A stretch of DNA of 64,000 nt from Provencibacterium sp. (GTDB taxonomy: Bacteria; Bacillota; Clostridia; Oscillospirales; Ruminococcaceae), in the NCBI GenBank assembly GCA_022793895.1, contig JAAWDS010000048.1:1-64000 (forward strand), given 5' to 3'. A program made the position numbers and the translations under genes. Each line of letters starts with the position of its first letter. The stretch's first letter is position 1. Below the pieces are notes generated by a model. The model did not search any database. It was given only the letters and a program-made list of their open reading frames with translations, and was not told the origin of the DNA. This document shows positions 49,937 through 59,142 of this stretch, in pieces.

Positions 49937-49965
49937 TTGCGAAACCCTTAAAAGAATGCTATGAT
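49937..49965 (+). promoter_or_regulatory. Promoter of the AraC-type sensor gene
   Basis: TTGCGA and TATGAT are separated by 17 bp. The start would be near 49972, about 53 nt before the ATG. Confidence 0.55.
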
Positions 49966-50024
49966 AAAAGCGGATAAGCCAGAAAAATAGTGTAGAATGC
50001 ACAATCCAACAAAGGAAGGGTATC

Positions 50025-52241
50025 ATGCACGATAAACGATTGATTCGTTATCTGGGATCCTATCTTGTCCTGATACTAATCCCAATTGTAATCCTCGGCC
50101 TGTTTTACAGCCTGAATTTTACCGCCGCTTTCCGTGAGGAGATTCTTCAGAATGTGGATGGGGATCTGCAAAGTTTCGCCGCGCAGATCGATCATGAGCT
50201 TTCGGTTTTTAAAAGCGTGGTTCAACAGACGGCGCTATCGGCCCCCATCCGATCGCGAACGGGGCAGTTTGATGCAAACTCGGTGAACGATATCCGGGAG
50301 GTTCTGTTTACCTACTGCTCAACCAACCCCTTTGTAAAGGATATTTACGCCGCCTTTGACGATATGGGCTACATTATCAGCACAACGACCTCCATTTCGA
50401 TTCCCTATTTCGCCTCCCGCTATTATCTGCTGGACGGCAATACCCCGGCGCAGACCTCCGATCTGTTTACCAGCGGGACGATGCGCATATGGTCGGTGGG
50501 CAAGCTGCACAAATATGCCCAGCAGCCGCAGGATGTCATCCTCTTTGTCTATCCGCTGTACACAGACTATCTCAACCAGATGGGAACGCTCGTTTTTGAG
50601 GTGCCCTATGAGGCTGTCAGCAGTAAAATTGATGAAAAGCTGGAGCTCTATCACGCGCAGACCTGGATTTTGGATGCGGACGGCCGGATTATCGGCGGCT
50701 TCGGCGGCGAAGAGGAGGTGGCCGGCCGGATTGCTTCCATCCCGCAGCAGAGCATGGAGGCAGTCCTGCGGGAGTTGCAGGACGCTTACATCATCCGGCA
50801 GTATACCTCCTCCCAAAATGGGTTTCAATATCTCTCGCTGATCCCCCGCAACCAGCGGGTATTCACCCAACTGACCCGGATGAACCTTCTTTTCCTGCTG
50901 GCCCTGCTACTGGTGGTGCTTCTCAGCGGTATAGCAGTCGCCCGCCTGCTGCGGCTGCAATATTTCCCGCTGCGCAGGCTGCACGACCGGGCGGGGGAAC
51001 TGGTGGAACAGGGCGGCGGCCAGAACATGATTTCGGATATTGAAAATGCGTTCATAACGTTGAGCGGCCGCAATTCCTCGCTGGTGGACTCCTTCGAAAA
51101 GAACGCCGGATCGATTAAGAACGCCCGCCTGCATACGCTTTTAGCCGGCGGCTACGCCACGCTGGAGGACTTCAACACCGATTGCCAGGAATTAAACATG
51201 CACCTGGGCGGGGAGCGGCTTTTGATCTCCACCGCCAAGCTCCATTCTCCGGGCGCTTCGATGGAGGAGATTGGGCCGCTCTTCAAGGAACGGCTCTCCC
51301 CCATTTCGGAGAGCTATTATTTGAATACCCTGGAATCCAACCGGCTGGTCTTTGTACACAGCGTGTCTTTAGAGGGCTACGAGAAGATGCCCGGCCTGCT
51401 TATGCAGCTGCACGACGAGCTGCGAAAAAACCGGAATATCCTCCTGACCACCGGGGTGGGTTCGGGCGTTTGCAGCCCCCGCGAGCTCTCGCGCTCCTAT
51501 TTTGAAGCCTCGGCCGCGCTGGAGTACAGCTTTGTAAAAGGGAACGGCAAGGTTATCCGGTATCAGGATATGGAGGGCGGCGGGAACACGGTTTATCCAC
51601 AGCAGCAGTTTGAACGGTTGAAAAACTCCCTGCTCTCGGAAAGCGAGGAGAGCGTTGAACGCTGCATTGATGAAACGGCTGCGCTGATTCAAAAGGGAAA
51701 TTATCCGCTGGCCATGGCAAAGGGAATGTGCTTTTCACTGATTAACATGGCGGCCGGCCAGCCGCTGGCGCAGGGGGACGGCGCAGCCGCGCCGCGCTTC
51801 TCGATGGGGGAGATCGATTCGGTGCAGGACATTGCCGCGGCTATCAAGGCGTGGCGCCGCCAGCAGAGGGGGCTTGATAAACGGCCGGATATAAAGCGGG
51901 AACCGCTGCGCGTCGGACAGGTGACGGCCTATTTGGAGGCGCACTGTCTGAGTCAGGATTTTTCGGTGAACGAAGCGGCGGAGCACTTCGGGATGCAGCT
52001 CCCAAAATTCAGCCAGTATTTTAAGGAGCAGACGGGTCAGAGCGTTCTGGATTATACCATTCAGCTCCGGATGACCGAAGCGGTGCATTTGCTGCGCGAC
52101 ACCCGCTTAGGGCTGAAAGAGATTGCGGAAAAGACGGGGTATTACAACACCTCCAGCTTTATCCGCAGGTTTAAGCAGATCCAGGGAATGACGCCGGGAG
52201 AGTTCCGCAAGCACGTCTCCGGCCAGACGGGCGGAATTTGA
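50025..52241 (+). CDS. Membrane-anchored AraC-family regulator
   Basis: The protein has 738 residues. A first membrane helix (about 10-32) is followed by an extracytoplasmic sensor region (about 35-285), a second helix (about 288-310) and a cytoplasmic part ending in two AraC helix-turn-helix units (about 640-735, FSVNEAAEHFGMQLPKFSQYF and LGLKEIAEKTGYYNTSSFIRRF in outline). One-component sensors of this type usually control a neighbouring carbohydrate ABC operon in Firmicutes. It is divergent from the importer genes and followed by GH88. AAGGAAGGG precedes the ATG. Its likely ligand is an extracellular glycan fragment. Confidence 0.9.
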   Translation: MHDKRLIRYLGSYLVLILIPIVILGLFYSLNFTAAFREEILQNVDGDLQSFAAQIDHELSVFKSVVQQTALSAPIRSRTGQFDANSVNDIREVLFTYCSTNPFVKDIYAAFDDMGYIISTTTSISIPYFASRYYLLDGNTPAQTSDLFTSGTMRIWSVGKLHKYAQQPQDVILFVYPLYTDYLNQMGTLVFEVPYEAVSSKIDEKLELYHAQTWILDADGRIIGGFGGEEEVAGRIASIPQQSMEAVLRELQDAYIIRQYTSSQNGFQYLSLIPRNQRVFTQLTRMNLLFLLALLLVVLLSGIAVARLLRLQYFPLRRLHDRAGELVEQGGGQNMISDIENAFITLSGRNSSLVDSFEKNAGSIKNARLHTLLAGGYATLEDFNTDCQELNMHLGGERLLISTAKLHSPGASMEEIGPLFKERLSPISESYYLNTLESNRLVFVHSVSLEGYEKMPGLLMQLHDELRKNRNILLTTGVGSGVCSPRELSRSYFEASAALEYSFVKGNGKVIRYQDMEGGGNTVYPQQQFERLKNSLLSESEESVERCIDETAALIQKGNYPLAMAKGMCFSLINMAAGQPLAQGDGAAAPRFSMGEIDSVQDIAAAIKAWRRQQRGLDKRPDIKREPLRVGQVTAYLEAHCLSQDFSVNEAAEHFGMQLPKFSQYFKEQTGQSVLDYTIQLRMTEAVHLLRDTRLGLKEIAEKTGYYNTSSFIRRFKQIQGMTPGEFRKHVSGQTGGI

Positions 52242-52272
52242 GCGCGGAGGTTTTAAAAAATGAAATTCCTTG

Positions 52273-52301
52273 GTGACAACCGCCGTCCTTTCCTGTATAA
52301 T
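52273..52301 (+). promoter_or_regulatory. Promoter of the second GH88 gene
   Basis: GTGACA and a perfect TATAAT are separated by 17 bp, with a start near 52308, about 80 nt before the ATG. Confidence 0.6.
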
Positions 52302-52389
52302 GGAAGAAGCTAGAAACTGGATGCGGGAACCAGCGCCGGGTCCAACAGCCTGCCGGTTCCCATGACAAGGATTATTGGAGGAACAGAAA

Positions 52390-53529
52390 ATGAACGCAAT
52401 GTTGACGGCAGAAGATCGGAAGTGGGTAGAAGGCACCTATGAAAAGCTGAAAACCAAGCTGTCCGCCGAGTGCGACCGGATAGGCTCCGGTATCCCCTAC
52501 ATCCCGGAGAACGGGAAGTATGTCGACTTGGATTCATCCAAGCGCCACCTGAACTGGTGGACCAACGGGTTCTGGCCGGGAATGCTCTGGCAGATGTACC
52601 ATGCGACCAAGGATGAAAAATACCGCAAAGCGGCCGAGGGCGTTGAAGAAAAATTCGACGAGCTGTTCAGCGAATATCTGTCGCTGCATCACGATGTCGG
52701 CTTTATGTGGCTGCACACCGCCGTTGCCGATTACCGGCTGACCGGAAACGAGCGCTCGCGGGTGCGCGGCCTGCACGCGGCGAGCCTGCTGGCCGGGCGC
52801 TATAACCCCGCCGGAAAGTTTATCCGCGCTTGGAACATGGACCGCACCGGCTGGATCATCGTGGACTGCATGATGAATATCCCGCTGCTCTACTGGGCGA
52901 GCGACGAGCTACAGGATCCCCGCTTCCGCTTCGTCGCCGAATCCCATGCCGACACCTGCCGGCGCATCACCGTTCGGGGGGATGGGAGCTGCAACCACAT
53001 CTCCATCCTCAACCCGGAGAACGGGGAGTGCATTGACAACCCGGCCGGCCAGGGCTATGCTTCGGGCTCCTCCTGGAGCCGCGGCCAGTCGTGGGCAGTC
53101 TATGGGTTCGCCCTCTCCTACCTGCACACCGGTAAGGAGGAATATCTCGAAACGGCGAAGGCGGTCGCGCACTATTTCATCGCCAACCTCTCGGTCAACG
53201 GCTGGCTGCCGCTGTGCGATTTCCGCTCCCCGGCCGAGCCGGTGCTGTATGATACGACGGCGGGCGTCTGCGCGGCCTGCGGTATGCTTGAGATTGCCAA
53301 GGCAGTCGGCGAGAATGAGCGCCCGCTCTATCTGAATGCGGCGCTGAACATCCTCAAGGCTATCGACAAGGCGTTCTGCAACTGGGATCCGGAGGTGGAC
53401 TCCATCGTTTCGCACGGCACCACCGCCTACCATACCCCCGAAGGGCACCATGTTCCGATCATCTATGGCGACTATTTCTTCACCGAGGCGATTCTGCGCC
53501 TGCTGGGGAAGGACTTCCTCATCTGGTAA
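52390..53529 (+). CDS. GH88 unsaturated uronyl hydrolase, second copy
   Basis: The protein has 379 residues from the ATG at 52390 (GGAGG 8 nt upstream). The catalytic aspartates are D102 in HHDVGFMW and D159 in IIVDCMMN. It is clearly paralogous to the product at 42838-43923, and both probably act on unsaturated uronyl disaccharides that differ in linkage or sulfation. No signal peptide is present. It has its own promoter and terminator. Confidence 0.92.
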   Translation: MNAMLTAEDRKWVEGTYEKLKTKLSAECDRIGSGIPYIPENGKYVDLDSSKRHLNWWTNGFWPGMLWQMYHATKDEKYRKAAEGVEEKFDELFSEYLSLHHDVGFMWLHTAVADYRLTGNERSRVRGLHAASLLAGRYNPAGKFIRAWNMDRTGWIIVDCMMNIPLLYWASDELQDPRFRFVAESHADTCRRITVRGDGSCNHISILNPENGECIDNPAGQGYASGSSWSRGQSWAVYGFALSYLHTGKEEYLETAKAVAHYFIANLSVNGWLPLCDFRSPAEPVLYDTTAGVCAACGMLEIAKAVGENERPLYLNAALNILKAIDKAFCNWDPEVDSIVSHGTTAYHTPEGHHVPIIYGDYFFTEAILRLLGKDFLIW

Positions 53530-53551
53530 AGCTGGATCTACCGGACGGAAA

Positions 53552-53590
53552 AAGGGCGGCGGCAAGCGCTTGGCGCTTGCCGCCGCCCTT
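53552..53590 (+). terminator. Terminator of the second GH88 gene
   Basis: A perfect 18-bp GC-rich stem (AAGGGCGGCGGCAAGCGC and complement) with a 3-nt loop is followed by a weak T-run. Confidence 0.7.
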
Positions 53591-53720
53591 GTATCCTCAA
53601 TCGGACCCGGTCTGCCTTTGGGAAAACAAGGCTCCCAGCGGTTTTACAGGGAGGATTCAGGAACCAACTTGATTAACGACAGCCCGCTTAACCTGCGGCG
53701 ATGGATAGGGGGAATCAATA

Positions 53721-54481
53721 TTGTCCGATTGGGATTCGGCGCTGTATCTTAGGTTCAAAAAAGAGCGTACACAGCCAGCCATTGATTTAGCCAATAGGAT
53801 CCGCATATACCGGCCCAATAAAATTGCGGATATTGGATGCGGCCCTGGGAACAGTACAGAGGTTGTAAAATCGGTGTTTCCCAATGCCAGTGTTCTTGGC
53901 ATAGATCATTCGCAGAGCATGATCAATAAAGCGCGGGCAGAGCATCCGTATCTGACCTTTCAGCTCGGTGAGGCAGAGGATCTGCCCTGCGGGTATGATC
54001 TGATTTTCTCGAATGCCTGCCTGCAATGGATTCCAGATCACGTCCGGCTTTTGCCGGCGCTGATGGGCAAGCTGAATAGGGCGGCATTCTTGCGGTGCAG
54101 ATACCGATGAACCGGGAGGAACCGCTTTTCCGCGCGATTGAGGATGTTGCCTCCGATCCCAAATGGGGGATTGGAAGGGTAGGCGCCGGAGTGGATAACA
54201 CCCTGAGCCCTGAAGAATATTACGACCTCCTTTCTGGCTGCTCTTCAGATTTTCAGATGTGGGAAACGGTGTATTGCCATGCCCTGCCCTCCCACCAGGC
54301 CCTTGTAGATTGGGTCAGGGGATCCCGTCTGCGTCCTTATCTGGATACGCTGGATAAAGAAGGCAAGGCGGCATTTGAAAACGATATCCTCCGCCGCGTG
54401 GAAGAGGAGTATCCTATTAGAAAGGATGGCTGTACGCTGCTGCACTTTAGAAGATTCTTTTTTGTAGCGGCCAGGCAGTAG
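53721..54481 (+). pseudogene. Trans-aconitate 2-methyltransferase (tam), frameshifted
   Basis: Two overlapping frames make one protein. The first (53721 to 54110, TTG start reading MSDWDSALYLRF) has the SAM motif IADIGCGPGNST and NACLQWIPDH, as in E. coli Tam. The second (in frame to 54481) carries the rest, with NREEPLFRAIEDV and a C-terminal FRRFFFVAARQ. The switch is near 54075-54083: after KLN the second frame continues GGILAVQIPMN as expected, so a single base has been lost. Tam methylates trans-aconitate. If the shift is real the gene is dead; a sequencing error is possible. It has lower GC than its neighbours. Confidence 0.8.
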
Positions 54482-54643
54482 GGTCAGCTCAGGCGGCTGC
54501 TGGCGGCGTCCCCCCCAAAAACGGCCATTCATGAGGGAGCCTTGCCAAAGGGGGTTCCGGCGGGTTATAATGAAAGGGCGAAATCCGGCGCCGCCTTCGG
54601 CCGGGCGCTGGAACGGAGAAACGGAAAAGAAAGGGGAAAGCAG

Positions 54644-55459
54644 ATGGATTACTATCATATTTCAGCAGATGCCCTTGGAAAAGAGGCGAAGGTTCCGCTT
54701 TTAAAGCTGGGAGATTCGGGAGAGGTGTTTTATGAGCTGGCGCTCGAAATGATCCGGGGGATTCAGGAGAACAACGCCGCCGGGCGGCGCACCGTTTATA
54801 TCGTGCCGGTGGGGCCGGTGGGTCAATACCCCATTTTTGTGCGGTTGGTCAACCGCGAGCGCGTTTCGTTACAGAACTGCTGGTTCATCAATATGGATGA
54901 ATACCTGGATGCGGACGGCGCTTGGATTGATCCGGACCATCCACTCTCTTTCCGCGGGTTTATGCAGCGGGAGGTTTACGGAAAAATTGATCCTGCGCTG
55001 CGGATGCCGGAGGATCAGCGGATCTTCCCCGACCCGGCGGCGCCCGGCCGGATTGCCGGGCTTATCGATCAGCTCGGCGGTGTGGACGCCACCTTCGGCG
55101 GGATTGGCATTACCGGCCACCTAGCCTTCAACGAGCCGCAGCCGGCGCTTTCCCCGGAGGAGTTTGCCCAGCTTCCGACGCGGGTGCTCGCTATCGCCCC
55201 GGAAACGCGGGCGGTCAACAGCGTGGGCGATCTGGGCGGCGCGATTGAGGACATGCCGGAGCGCTGCATAACCGTTGGGATGAAGGAGCTCCTTTCCGCC
55301 AAAAAGATCCGGCTGGGCGTGTTCCGCGATTGGCATCGCGCCGTCGTCCGCCGGGCAGCCTATGGGGAGATCAGCGCCAGCTTCCCAGCCACGCTCTGCC
55401 AGCGTCATCCCGACGCATGCATCCTGGTCAACCAGAATGCGGCGCAGCAGCCCTATTAA
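54644..55459 (+). CDS. NagB-like sugar-phosphate isomerase/deaminase, divergent
   Basis: The protein has 271 residues from the ATG at 54644 (AAGGGG upstream). The NagB catalytic motifs FINMDEYL and GGIGITGHLAFNEP are intact. The phosphate-binding loop, usually TGSTP, reads VGPVGQY, so substrate binding should differ from glucosamine 6-phosphate deaminase. It precedes a TIM-like gene by 30 bp, and the two are probably co-transcribed. It could act on an amino sugar phosphate from glycosaminoglycan breakdown, but this is not shown. Confidence 0.75.
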   Translation: MDYYHISADALGKEAKVPLLKLGDSGEVFYELALEMIRGIQENNAAGRRTVYIVPVGPVGQYPIFVRLVNRERVSLQNCWFINMDEYLDADGAWIDPDHPLSFRGFMQREVYGKIDPALRMPEDQRIFPDPAAPGRIAGLIDQLGGVDATFGGIGITGHLAFNEPQPALSPEEFAQLPTRVLAIAPETRAVNSVGDLGGAIEDMPERCITVGMKELLSAKKIRLGVFRDWHRAVVRRAAYGEISASFPATLCQRHPDACILVNQNAAQQPY

Positions 55460-55489
55460 GCGCCTACACTTGCAAGGAGGGACAAAACG

Positions 55490-56329
55490 ATGAAGCATCT
55501 TTATCTCAACCTAAAGCGGTTTGATATTCCCCCAGAGGCCGGCGGCGTGAACCGGCTGGCTCCTATGGCCGGTTGGGGCGCGCAGATTGTGCGCGCAACC
55601 GAAGAGGGGCTTCGGGCCTACGGCCGGGAGGAAGCGGAATTTGTTCAGTTCCTGCCGGAGGCGCACCTGCTAGCCGCCGCCGCCGCCCGCGGCGAGGACA
55701 GCCCGGTTAAGCTCGGCAGCCAGGGGGTTTACCGCGAGGATACCGCTCCCGGCGGCAATTTCGGGGCGTTTACCACCAACCGGCCTGCGAACGCCGTCCG
55801 CGCGATGGGGTGCACGGCTACCCTCATCGGCCACTGTGAGGAGCGGCGGGACAAAGCGGGCATTCTGGCGGAGGCGGGCGTGAGCGATGCCGGGGCGGTG
55901 AACCGCCTGCTGAACCAGGAGATCCGAATGGCCTGCGCCGCAGGGCTCGACGTGCTCTACTGCATTGGGGAGACGGCGGAGGAGCAGCCGCGCTGGGAAG
56001 AGGTGCTGGGCGCTCAGTTGGAAACCGGCTTGCAGGGGGCGGACTCCTCCCGCATTGTAATTGGCTATGAGCCGGTTTGGAGCATAGGCCCAGGGAAAAC
56101 GCCTGCGGGAAAGGATTATATTCAGAAGATTGCCCGCTTTGTTAAAGAACGCACCGGACTCGATGTGGTTTACGGCGGAGGGCTGAAGGCCGATAACGCG
56201 CCGATGCTCGCCTCCATTCCGGAAATCGACGGGGGGCTCATTGCGCTAACCCGCTTCACCGGTGAAATCGGTTTTTATCCGGAGGAGTACCTGGAGATCA
56301 TCCGCCTCTATCTGGAGGCGTGCCGGTAG
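55490..56329 (+). CDS. Triosephosphate-isomerase-like protein
   Basis: The protein has 279 residues with a TIM barrel. The catalytic residues are in place: the N-terminal lysine in LNLKRF, the histidine in IGHCEERR and the glutamate in GYEPVWSIG. The start differs from standard TIM (NLKRFD for NWKMN), as does YGGGLK late in the chain, and it is about 30 residues longer. It may isomerise another phosphorylated ketose/aldose, as TIM paralogs such as erythrulose-phosphate isomerases do. GGAGGG precedes the ATG. It follows the NagB-like gene. Confidence 0.78.
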   Translation: MKHLYLNLKRFDIPPEAGGVNRLAPMAGWGAQIVRATEEGLRAYGREEAEFVQFLPEAHLLAAAAARGEDSPVKLGSQGVYREDTAPGGNFGAFTTNRPANAVRAMGCTATLIGHCEERRDKAGILAEAGVSDAGAVNRLLNQEIRMACAAGLDVLYCIGETAEEQPRWEEVLGAQLETGLQGADSSRIVIGYEPVWSIGPGKTPAGKDYIQKIARFVKERTGLDVVYGGGLKADNAPMLASIPEIDGGLIALTRFTGEIGFYPEEYLEIIRLYLEACR

Positions 56330-56361
56330 GAAATTTTCCGGTTTTCTTCCGTTCAAAGAGA

Positions 56362-56400
56362 AAGGGCGCGTTGCAGAACTTTATTCTGCAACGCGCCCTT
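56362..56400 (+). terminator. Terminator after the TIM-like gene
   Basis: A perfect 17-bp stem (AAGGGCGCGTTGCAGAA and complement) lies 32 bp past the stop; a TTTTT follows a few bases later. It shares the CAAAGAGAAAGGGCGCG flank with other hairpins here. Confidence 0.75.
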
Positions 56401-56509
56401 CCCTTTTTGGGCGTTCGCTATAAAAAAGAAATCATTGGCCCTGCCTCTCGCCGCTAACGCGGCAGCCGCGGCAGACGGCCGAAAAACAGAAGCCGAAAGC
56501 GGGTGCTTT

Positions 56510-59107
56510 TTAAAGCAGCTGCTTGAGCTCGTTCAGCAGGTTCAGCGCCGCCATCGGGGTCAGGTTGTTGGGATCCACCTCTTTCAGCCGGCGGACGAGC
56601 TCGGAACCTTCCTCCTGGCGGATAACGATCTGGCCGGTTTCCGGCTCCTCCCTTTTGGGCCGGGCCGAGGAGAGGAGCTGGCCCTGTTCCAAATTTTGAA
56701 GGATCACCTGCGCGCGCTGGGTGACGGCCTCCGGGATCCCGGCGAGCTTGGAAACATAGATACCATAGCTGTCATCCGCCCGGCCGCGCACAATCCGGCG
56801 CAGGAAAATAACATCCTCCCCCTGCTTTTTCACCAGGATGTTGTAATTTTTCACACAATCGAGCGTTTCCTCCAGCTCGGTCAGCTCGTGGTAGTGGGTG
56901 GCGAACAGCGCCTTCGCGCCCAGGAGCTTGCGGTCGGCAATGTATTCCACCACCGCGCGGGCGATGGACATGCCGTCATAGGTGGAGGTGCCGCGCCCGA
57001 TTTCATCCAGGATGATGAGGCTGTTTTTGGTAGCGCCGCGCAGGATGCCCGCTACCTCGCTCATCTCCACCATGAAGGTGGATTGGCCGCTGGACAGATC
57101 GTCCGATGCGCCGACGCGGGTATAGATCCCGTCTACAATCGAGATATCGGCGCTTTTGGCGGGCACGAAGCAGCCCACCTGCGTGAGCAGCACAATGAGC
57201 GCCGTCATCCGCATATAGGTGGATTTGCCGGACATGTTCGGCCCGGTGATAATGGCGATGCGGTTCCCGTTCATATCCAACAGCACGTCATTGGAAACGA
57301 AGGGGGTATCCCGCACCATCCGCTCGACCACCGGATGCCGCCCCTCCTGGATTTGGATGGTCCCGTTCAGGTTCACCTGCGGGCGGCAGTAGCCGTTCTG
57401 CATGCTGACCACGGCGAAGGAGCTGAACACATCCAGCCGGGCAACGAGCGCCGCCGTGCGCTGGACGCGCGCCATATTGGCGCAGATCCCGGAGCGCACC
57501 TGCTGGTAGAGGGCCAACTCCACCCGCTCGATCTGTTCGTTGGCCGAGAGGATCCGCTGCTCCAGGTCCTTGAGCTCCTCGGTGATGTAGCGTTCGCAGT
57601 TGGAGAGCGTCTGCTTGCGTATGTACTGTTCAGGCACCAGCGAGAGGTAGGATTTGGTGACTTCAATGTAGTAGCCGAATACGCGGTTATAGCCCACCTT
57701 CAGGTTTTTAATCCCGGTACGTTCGCGCTCGTCCGCCTCGATCGAGGCGATATAGCCCTTGGCGCCCTGGACGAGATCCCGCAGCTCGTCGAGCTTCTGG
57801 TCAAATCCGGGCTTAATCACCCCGCCATCCTTGAGCGCAAGAGGGGGCTCATTTTCGATAGCGCGGCCAAGAAGCTCCGCCACATCCTCCAGCGTGTCCA
57901 GCTCCTCAAAGATATCCCGCAGGTACTGCGAGCGGCAGCCGGCGAGCTGTTCCTTGAGCGCAGGGAGCCTGCGCACGGTGAACTCCAGGCTTTTGAGCTC
58001 GCGCGGCGTGGCGCTGCCGAAAACAATGCGCGATATCAGCCGCTCCAGGTCGAAGATCTCCTCCATCCCTTCGCGCAGCTCGCCGCAGAGCACCGCCGAA
58101 GCAATCAGCTCGCCGACGGCGTTCAGCCGCTTGGTGATCTTCTGCGGCGAGAGCAACGGCTTTTCCAGCCAGGAGCGCAGAAGCCGTTTGCCCATAGCGG
58201 TGCAGGTGCGGTCGAGCACCCAGAGCAGCGAGCCGCGCTTGTCGCCTCCGCGCAGCGTTTTGACAAGTTCTAGGTTGCGCGAGGCGGTCATATCCAGGTT
58301 CATGAACTCGTCGTCGTTATAGAGCTCGAAGGAATGCAGGCACTCGATTCCGTGCTTCTGCGTGTCGGCGAGATATTGAAAGAGCGCGCCGAGCGCTACC
58401 TGAAGCTGGGGCTTGTCCTCAAGCTGCAACAGCCCCAGGTTCTGGGCGCCGAACTGCGCGGGAAGCGTTTCGGCGCAGCCGGAGAGGGTTATCCGATCAA
58501 AATCGAAGGGGGAAACGGCGCAGCGCATTTGCTCCTTTAAGAAGCGGCGCAGCTCCTCCTCCTTAGCCAGCCTGCCGCCTAAGAGGATTTCGCGGGGGGC
58601 GAAGCGGGCGATTTCATTTTGCAGCCGGCGCATCCCTGCGGGCAGCAGGCAGGCGCGCACTTCGCCGGTCGAAATATCGGCGAACACGCAGCCATAGGAG
58701 GATTCGCCGCCATAGACGACGGCGATGAAGTTGTTTTCCCCCTCCTCCAGCATGTTGTTTTCAAGAATCGTCCCTGGCGTGATGACACGCACCACATCCC
58801 GCTTTACCAGGCCCTGAGCAGTTTTGGGATCTTCCAGCTGCTCGCAGATAGCGACCTTGTAGCCCTTTTCAATGAGCCGCGCGATATAGCTTTCACAGGA
58901 ATGGTAGGGCACGCCGCACATCGGCGCGCGTTCGGGCAGCCCGCAATCCCGGCCGGTAAGCGTGAGCTCCAGCTCGCGGGAAGCGGTGATCGCGTCGTCA
59001 AAGAACATCTCATAGAAATCTCCCAGCCTGAAAAACAGCAGTTCATCCTGGTGCTGCTCTTTGAGTGCGACGTACTGCTGCATCATCGGGGATAAATTTA
59101 CGGCCAT
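56510..59107 (-). CDS. mutS: DNA mismatch repair protein MutS
   Basis: The protein has 865 residues from the ATG at 59107 (AAGGAGGAG upstream). The mismatch-binding domain has the FYEMF motif (LGDFYEMFFDDAI), and the C-terminal ATPase has GPNMSGKST (Walker A) and LDEIGRGTSTYDG (Walker B and signature). It recognises mispairs and recruits MutL, which is not in the window. It is last in the miaB-ylbF-mutS run. Confidence 0.97.
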   Translation of the reverse strand: MAVNLSPMMQQYVALKEQHQDELLFFRLGDFYEMFFDDAITASRELELTLTGRDCGLPERAPMCGVPYHSCESYIARLIEKGYKVAICEQLEDPKTAQGLVKRDVVRVITPGTILENNMLEEGENNFIAVVYGGESSYGCVFADISTGEVRACLLPAGMRRLQNEIARFAPREILLGGRLAKEEELRRFLKEQMRCAVSPFDFDRITLSGCAETLPAQFGAQNLGLLQLEDKPQLQVALGALFQYLADTQKHGIECLHSFELYNDDEFMNLDMTASRNLELVKTLRGGDKRGSLLWVLDRTCTAMGKRLLRSWLEKPLLSPQKITKRLNAVGELIASAVLCGELREGMEEIFDLERLISRIVFGSATPRELKSLEFTVRRLPALKEQLAGCRSQYLRDIFEELDTLEDVAELLGRAIENEPPLALKDGGVIKPGFDQKLDELRDLVQGAKGYIASIEADERERTGIKNLKVGYNRVFGYYIEVTKSYLSLVPEQYIRKQTLSNCERYITEELKDLEQRILSANEQIERVELALYQQVRSGICANMARVQRTAALVARLDVFSSFAVVSMQNGYCRPQVNLNGTIQIQEGRHPVVERMVRDTPFVSNDVLLDMNGNRIAIITGPNMSGKSTYMRMTALIVLLTQVGCFVPAKSADISIVDGIYTRVGASDDLSSGQSTFMVEMSEVAGILRGATKNSLIILDEIGRGTSTYDGMSIARAVVEYIADRKLLGAKALFATHYHELTELEETLDCVKNYNILVKKQGEDVIFLRRIVRGRADDSYGIYVSKLAGIPEAVTQRAQVILQNLEQGQLLSSARPKREEPETGQIVIRQEEGSELVRRLKEVDPNNLTPMAALNLLNELKQLL

Positions 59108-59142
59108 GGCTCCTCCTTTTGAGTTGGCTAAATCCTGGAATG

